Below the pieces are notes generated by a model. It searched no databases. It was not told the DNA's origin and was given only the letters and a program-made list of their open reading frames with translations. A program made the translations under genes and the position numbers. A stretch of 64,000 bases of DNA from positions 190,114 through 254,113 of the forward strand of contig MU270083.1 of assembly GCA_021432635.1 (NCBI GenBank), in the 5' to 3' direction. This document shows, in pieces, positions 58,018-64,000 of the stretch (position 1 is the first letter of the stretch; every line of letters starts with the position of its first letter). The stretch is from Thozetella sp. PMI_491. Lineage: Eukaryota; Ascomycota; Sordariomycetes; Chaetosphaeriales; Chaetosphaeriaceae.

Positions 58018-59223
58018 ATGTCTGACTTCCGGGTCTCCACGGTGAAGCGGTACCGTGACTGCCAGAGAAAGGACGATAAGTACACTCTGCAGTGCCCTGT
58101 CGATATCAGCCGTCTAAGTCCCGAGGCACGGGTTCCCGTCCGGCAACGAGGCGGTGCAAGCGACAATTTCGTGTTCTACATCAGAGCGGGAGACCTCGAG
58201 CCTGATGAGTCCCGGGACCGGCGCCACAACATGGATGCCCAGGGTAAACTCAAGAGGACCTACAGCGAGGGGCTCCAGGACGGCACTCTAGTCTGGATCG
58301 AGGGTGCCTACGTGGCCGAGAATGGCACGCACATCGCCCGAGTCGTAAGTCTGGCAGACTTCAGCCGCGCCGAAGTCGAGGTGAGCGACCTGCTCTGCCG
58401 CCCGGACCGTGTGTCCAGGGACGACGGCAACATTGTCGTGACACTTGTCGGCCCGACGTACGCCGACGGCACAAACCGTAGGGGAAACGAGCTCATCCGC
58501 CAGGTGGTCATCGAGCAGGAGCTCGACGGGCCAGGCACCCGTGTCCGCGCCATGAAGAAGTCAGACCTCGACGACAAGTACACGCACGCCAAAAAGGACC
58601 GCTGCATCGATCTTCTCAACATGCGTGAGGCAGCGTTACGAGACGCCGCCTCGCGCCGACCGAGGACCTCATCTTGGTTGGCCACTGTCACCGACATGCA
58701 TCCCAGCGAGGAGACTCGCGGCTACGCGGGAAACAACCCGTTTGTGCCCTACTGGTGCGTCCGTCCCAGCAAACTATCGCGCCCCGCGAGACCGAACCCG
58801 TTCTCCTCCCCGTCCCCATCCCTGCCGGGCTTCAAGGCCCGCCCCGTCCCACGATTGCGACTGGCCAACCTGTCGGTCCCGAGCAGAAGCCCCTCTTCTC
58901 CCCTCGTCTCGCCTGCCACCGCCGCCGCGCCGGCCGCTGCGCCTGGGGGGGCCCGTTTCGCGGAGCTGCCGGTCACGCCGTCCACCTCCGCCGGCGGCCC
59001 TTCCTTCGCGGCGTACTACGCCGACGGGGCGCGGGCAGCCATGTCCAACTGCGAGGACATCATTTCCAGCGGCTTCCAGGCTGCCAGGGACCTCTGGGCC
59101 GCGCCACTGGGCAGCGGCCCGAGTCCGTTTTGGGGAGATGAAGAGATGGACGAAGAGAGGTGCCCGAAATGCGGCTCTGTGCTCAAGCCAGACGGCAGCT
59201 GTGAGGCTGACTGGTGCAAATAA
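58018..59223 (+). CDS. Unrecognised protein with C-terminal four-cysteine motif
   Basis: This is an intron-free gene encoding 401 aa. I do not recognise it. Residues 1-250 are compact-looking and charged, with alternating beta-like and helical segments (FVFYIRAGDLEP; TLVWIEGAYVAENGTHIARV; NIVVTLVGPTYADG). Residues about 250-330 are rich in Pro, Ser and Ala and probably disordered. The last 20 residues hold C382-x2-C385 and C395-x4-C400 (CPKCGSVLKPDGSCEADWC), which resembles a small zinc ribbon. Composition and codon use look typical of real genes here (strong G/C at third positions). The start ATG follows a pyrimidine-rich leader ending TTCTGCC. A regulatory or nucleic-acid-linked role is possible from the zinc-ribbon-like end, but nothing else supports it. 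Confidence 0.75.
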   Translation: MSDFRVSTVKRYRDCQRKDDKYTLQCPVDISRLSPEARVPVRQRGGASDNFVFYIRAGDLEPDESRDRRHNMDAQGKLKRTYSEGLQDGTLVWIEGAYVAENGTHIARVVSLADFSRAEVEVSDLLCRPDRVSRDDGNIVVTLVGPTYADGTNRRGNELIRQVVIEQELDGPGTRVRAMKKSDLDDKYTHAKKDRCIDLLNMREAALRDAASRRPRTSSWLATVTDMHPSEETRGYAGNNPFVPYWCVRPSKLSRPARPNPFSSPSPSLPGFKARPVPRLRLANLSVPSRSPSSPLVSPATAAAPAAAPGGARFAELPVTPSTSAGGPSFAAYYADGARAAMSNCEDIISSGFQAARDLWAAPLGSGPSPFWGDEEMDEERCPKCGSVLKPDGSCEADWCK

Positions 59224-62200
59224 GAGCAGATTTCTCCTCCATCTGCTGGGCTTCGTTGTTGGCTGCAAATTGACATGCGGGCGAGCCTTCCTTCCTCGCC
59301 GTCCCGTCTCCCCTCCATCTCTCTTGCACCGAGGGTGGGAATCAGCAACTCTTCCGCGTTCATATTTCGCCACGATGGACAACGAGCACACTACGCATTT
59401 TACATACGGTAACCTCCAATTATTTAGTTTTGTGGGCTGGGTATTCCCTCGCTTTTTCTTCTTCTTTGTTCTAAACGAAGGGGGACGCTTAGGCGGGTTG
59501 CTGCATTGCTAGATGCATGAAAAGCCAGCTCACGCGGCGATGGGTCGGCTCGGTCACTCCATCCGTGTCCCCGGCCGGCCGTCCTTTTTTTGTTTTGTTT
59601 TCTTTCTCCTGTTTGGGTAGCACCGAGTGACTCTTTGGGGGCGTTCTGCACGAACACGCAGGAAGGAAAACGGTCAGGCAAGCGAACTGGTGTTGTCATG
59701 CGTGTCTCTCCTATGGTGATGAATCCTTTTTGTATCACAAAGCCCTCTTGCATGTATTCCTCTAGCCCATATCAAGCCCCGTAAAAAAAAGAAAAGAAAA
59801 AAAAAGAAGAGACCTGTGAGCAACGGCCGGTGAAGACCATCAGGCGGCAGGAAAATGGCGGTGGTGGAGGAAGAGGAGAGACAGAACAAGAGGAAATTGG
59901 CGGAATGGCCAGGGCAAAAAGGATGGGCAGAGAAGCCAGCTGGACAATCCTGTGGAAGAAAGAGTGCGAGGAACTGGCCCGGAGTCTTTCAGCTTCAGGG
60001 CTATTCCAGCGTGTTCACTCGGCACGAGCAGCGCCTTTCCGGTCTCTCACTAGTGTCCGCATTATATCTAGCTTGACCCATATGAAGGACCCTTCGTCCT
60101 CCCCCAAAATCCCAAAACTGAATCCCCGATATTACCTCCTCGTGCGCTCCGCGTGGGCAAGAATCTAGCTCTACCACGCCGCAGGCGTCGAGACCGACCT
60201 CCAGCTCGATGGAGACACGGTATCGAGAGGCCAGGTTTCCTCCTCCTGGTCTGCCCAGATGCGACGTCAGCCAATGCCCTGTCTCTTGTCTCATGCCGCT
60301 CCTATAATACAATCAATGCCTAGAGCACCGAGGACACGATCTCGCCATCTCTAGCCGGACGTGATCGCAGAGTACTGCCGCGGAGCGCCGGGTTTGTGGT
60401 CTCCTACGCTATGGACGTGCGGGTTAGATAGCAAAGTGATGCCGCGTCGATCGCGACTTCGTGCTAGATAGCAGAATGATGCCACGGGAAGCGCGACCTT
60501 GCCATCGTCCAATGTCCCATTGGCCCTGGGGCCTCGTATGCGGGGCTACAGAGCTGCCCTCCGCCATGCATCGCGTCCAGACAAGAACAAGCCACGGGGT
60601 CCGCATGAAGCCGAGACCCTCCATCGCTGCTGCTGCCGACTGGACCCCCTTCTCTCTCGCTTGCCTTAGAGCTCCGCCGCCCCGCACCTAAACAATCTCG
60701 GAGGTTCCGTTTCATACTCGCATACTCGTACATCCCTTCTTTTGTTTGTTTTTTTAGTCTCCTCGAGGGCCATGCCGACACGAAGAGAGAGACATGCCGG
60801 TACCGGCGGCGAGAGCAGTTGCACGGCAGGCAAACAGAACGTGGGATCCCTAAACGCCACCGACGAGGGATGTAGGCAAAGACACAGTCCCTACGACGGC
60901 TGGCAACGAGGTGGCTATGCCGGTAGATTGTCTCAACCAGAAACCACCGGGCCTGTGAGCTCGCGGGTTAGCCGCTAGCGTGGGGCCGCGGAAGGACAAA
61001 GTTCGATTCGTAGTGTCACGCTCTTGGGGCTTCGAACGAATGAATACGCTGCAGCTCATAAAGGCTTGATCATCGATCCCCTAAGGGTTGCCTTGACATG
61101 TGGAGTCTCGGATCTTGTTTACTACCCCCCCTCCCCGGGGCAGCCGGGGCAGCTGGGGGAAGGAGGCAGTAGTGTCCAGACCGGCGGCGATCCCCATGTG
61201 GGATGGCGACGAGGCGATCGGGGCCTAGGCCGCGCGGGAGCCACGCCATAGTGAGACTTGACTCCCGTACCTGGTGTCTACACGCCCTTTTCGTGCGCCC
61301 AACCTTTTCACCAAAAACGGATGATGGTGAGTGTCAAGACCTACTCCCCCGGAAAGGCGGGAATGCATTCTTCCTTGCAATGCCCGCTTTGTGGACGCTC
61401 CCTAGCACGTGGCTTCTAGCGCTACCTCGTTGCAACTCGCCACGCAGGCAGCGGCAGGCTTTGCAGGGTGCCTTTGTAAGACTTGGGCGGGTGGTGTGGT
61501 CCAATAGAGGCAGTAGAGGAAGGCCAGGGAGTGTGTCTAGCCTGGCTCTTCTCGATGGGATCGAGAAGGGAGGGATCGAGAGAAGGGGGGCATGGCAGTA
61601 AGCATGGATGATGGCGGCCATGAGCCTGCGCACTAAGGTACATACACATACACACCTTAGCTTTGACTTGACTTCCCCGTGTGCGTGCGTTGTACTACCC
61701 TAAGTTATTATTCATCAACCTATGACATCGCACTAGTCTGTCTTAGCTAAGATTTAGAGCCTGTAACTAAGATTGTGAGGGGAAAATACTGCTGCCCACT
61801 TTCTTCCCAACCATCGGCCAAGCCGCACCAAACCAACTCCCAACTGTACCCAAGCGGCTCTGTGCCCATACTCAACGACAGACCGCCGCCGCGCATTGCT
61901 TAGCCTTGTCGAGGTGACACAAACCCTTGCCGGCGCTGCCCGCGGGCCAGTTTTGAGAGCCTGAGGACGGGGCCTCACCTGGATCTCGCGGTTCCAACCA
62001 CACTGGCCCGGACTCGTCTCTCCAGAATGCCAACCAAGTCCCAGAGTGAGGCGGAGACGCAGGTGCGGTCGTGGGGATTCTCCTGCGTGTATACGTGGGC
62101 TGACAGGCCGTACGTTCAAGGACTTTGGTGCTCGATAGTTGCCGGGATGTCGGAAGCGGTGGCCTATGCTGACTGATCATCCCCGGACCTAGCAATGCCT

Positions 62201-64000
62201 ACTATAGCCCGCACTCTCACCCCGGCCTGACTACTCATCTCATCCTTGCGGGAGAGCTGACTATCACCTACCCCAGGGACGAAAAGCCGGAGAAGAAGAC
62301 CTATGGGGTCGGGGAGAGGATCGATGTAGATGCGAAGCGAGTCCACGAGGTTTGGGTCGGCAAGGAAGGCTGCACTTATGTGATAGGAGAGTAGGGCAGG
62401 CCAATATGCCTCGCCACTGGTGCATCTCCGTCATCCCAGGAGCATTCTATCGCAACGCCGATGTCTAGCCTCGCTTCACATAACCCTCTTCCAAGGGCGT
62501 CCTGTGCCGGCGAGGTCGCACAGCGAGGCAGCTTGGCCAGCTAGCTAGAACCGCGTTTCTGACCGTCCCTGGTTCCCCAGCATCCAGCCTGCTTAGCTGT
62601 CAAACACAGCATGCATATTGCAGCATGCAGACCAGTCCGTATGAGTGGCGGACCAGAGCATAGACCCGTGAATGTGTAGTATATATACACTAGACTCCGA
62701 GGCGCAGTGAGCACGACAAGACAGATTGCAACCAGTACCCGTCCTAGCACCAGTACCCCTCCCTCTCGGGGGATACTTAGGCAACCATCGGGCTTCTCCC
62801 GGCCCCGTGGCCTGGGGTCTGGAAACGGTTGTACGGGTTGACGATACTCGGGGCCGTGAGCATGCTATATATCTGAGAACTTATCCCCCCTCCCTCCTCC
62901 TCTATATGGCCGCACTCATAAACCGGCAACACGAATGGTGCATAGAAATATATGCATGCCGCCGCGGACATCTGAGCAATGAATGCAATCCCCGGGCCGG
63001 ACTGTGACTTGGGCTATGCTATCCCGTGCCATGCAACACAGCTAGCGGTGATAGGTCCAGCTTGCGTTTATATGCTGCTCCTGCCTCGGGCTTGACTGAT
63101 TTAGACCCCTTAGGATGCTGCTGCTATCAATCGCAATGCAGCTGGCCCGGAGCCGTCATCCTTAGAAGGTGCTGCTGCCTTCTTGCACAGTGTGTATGCG
63201 GCCGCAAGTCGTCGTCAGCATTCTGTCGGCAGTTCGATCTGGCCCAGCCTTTCCCAGCCCCCGCCAAGCTCGGTTCGACTGATCGCAAGCCGATCGAGCA
63301 CGAAGCATCCATTCCAGCGTCTGCTCCCAGGGTCTTTGAGCACACCGCAGTTCTGCCTTACCGTCACCGTCGAGCTCCGAGCGGTGCTATTTCGAGCGCA
63401 AGGGGGCCACGGGATGCTCGGCGTGGGCGGAAACCGCTGTAGCGAAAGAGCGGCAGAGTCCTGACGAGAGAGGGCTCGTCGGGAGAGAAACCGAGATTCA
63501 GGAAAAGAGGAGGGCGGCATTGAAACCTCCCGAGGCCAAGATCCACACTACGGTATTCCAGAAGGGCTCGGAAGACGCCTCGCGAACTCCTGGTTTCGAC
63601 AGGCTCATCAGCCAAAACAAAAAAAAAAAAAGCGGGAGCTTATCTCGCAGGGGAGCAAGATGGGGAGGCTTGGCCCGACCTCCCGAAGGCCCCCCCTCCT
63701 TGCGGCTGGGGCAAACGTCGATCCGGAGTAACGCTAACGGCTTCCTTGAGAAACATGTGGATCAGGCCGTACGGGGAAGCGAGTTCGAGAAGTGGCGGCA
63801 GCCTGTATGGAAGTGGACGGGGCGGTAACTGCATAGCCTTGCTCATCTGATGAAGGGCGATGGCAGCAGTAGCAGCGATGACGTGGTGTGTCTGAAGTCT
63901 CGCACAGCTGGGCAAAAGTTCAAAGGTCAAACGACCAAGGCAGGCTGGGAAACGGCGCCTGGCCACGGTGAGCTGCATGAAGCAAGGCCGAGCAGCTGGG
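59224..64000. other. Right-end gene-poor interval
   Basis: No gene is recognised in the last 4.8 kb. An imperfect direct duplication of about 36 bp lies at 60425-60500 (listed separately). Short A- and T-rich tracts occur at 59582-59612 and 59780-59810. All open frames are at most 138 codons (205 if the antisense overlap with the preceding gene is counted) and conflict between strands. A gene entering from the right edge cannot be excluded. Confidence 0.5.
60425..60500. repeat. Imperfect tandem duplication, about 40-bp period
   Basis: Two copies, starting TAGATAGCA at 60425 and 60465, share the order TAGATAGCA, TGATGCC, CGCGAC with several substitutions. They lie in non-coding DNA. This looks like a local duplication that has since diverged. 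Confidence 0.6.

Noticed and set aside
60950-61060. GTTCGATTC and GGCTTCGAA words resembling tRNA B-box or T-loop
   Set aside because: No matching acceptor stem, D arm or A-box at the right spacing on either strand.

Overview
The window looks like nuclear DNA of a filamentous ascomycete (Pezizomycotina, most likely a Sordariomycete). The genes carry short GT-AG introns, mostly 50-190 nt, usually with CTRAY-type branch points. Intergenic stretches are long and hold pyrimidine-rich tracts and simple repeats. The proteins belong to families typical of mould genomes: a GH51 arabinofuranosidase, a GPI-type GH18 chitinase, a SAD-1/RRP-3-type RNA-dependent RNA polymerase, and mucin-like and small secreted proteins. 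I saw no convincing tRNA, rRNA, intact transposon, CRISPR array or prokaryotic element. All calls come from reading the sequence; no database search was run.

Layout. At 0.7-1.2 kb (+) there is a small one-TM protein. At 2.3-9.6 kb (-) lies a very large coiled-coil protein of about 2412 aa in two exons. At 11.8-12.5 kb (-) is a 160-aa secreted protein in three exons, followed at 13.6-14.4 kb (-) by a mucin-like single-pass membrane protein. At 16.9-17.5 kb (-) is a coding-like but disrupted stretch. At 17.7-20.2 kb (+) is a nine-exon GH51 alpha-L-arabinofuranosidase (637 aa). A 6.4-kb gene-poor interval follows. At 26.6-29.2 kb (+) is a GH18-LysM-mucin-GPI chitinase. At 31.2-33.0 kb (+) is a two-Myb (telobox) DNA-binding protein and at 33.8-34.9 kb (+) ribosomal protein S4. 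A 7-kb gene-poor interval follows. At 42.0-44.2 kb (+) is a D-lactate dehydrogenase (cytochrome) in six exons. At 46.5-50.9 kb (+) is an RNA-dependent RNA polymerase. At 51.8-53.5 kb (-) is a 2-oxoglutarate/Fe(II) dioxygenase-like protein with one oversized intron. At 56.0-56.7 kb (+) is an AIM11-like mitochondrial membrane protein and at 58.0-59.2 kb (+) an unrecognised protein with a C-terminal four-cysteine motif. From 59.2 to 64 kb I find no gene.

How the genes relate. This is a mixed housekeeping/accessory segment, not a biosynthetic cluster. The main functional links are two. The Myb/telobox gene sits immediately upstream of the RPS4 gene, whose promoter carries two tandem TTAGGG-type repeats. 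Several products act at the cell surface or outside the cell (chitinase, GH51, mucin-like protein, small secreted protein). No novel multi-gene system is evident. The most interesting points are the telobox next to a telobox-binding gene, the 691-nt intron that splits the metal-binding HxD motif of the dioxygenase, the unusual chitinase architecture with its minisatellite, and several conserved-looking but unnamed proteins.
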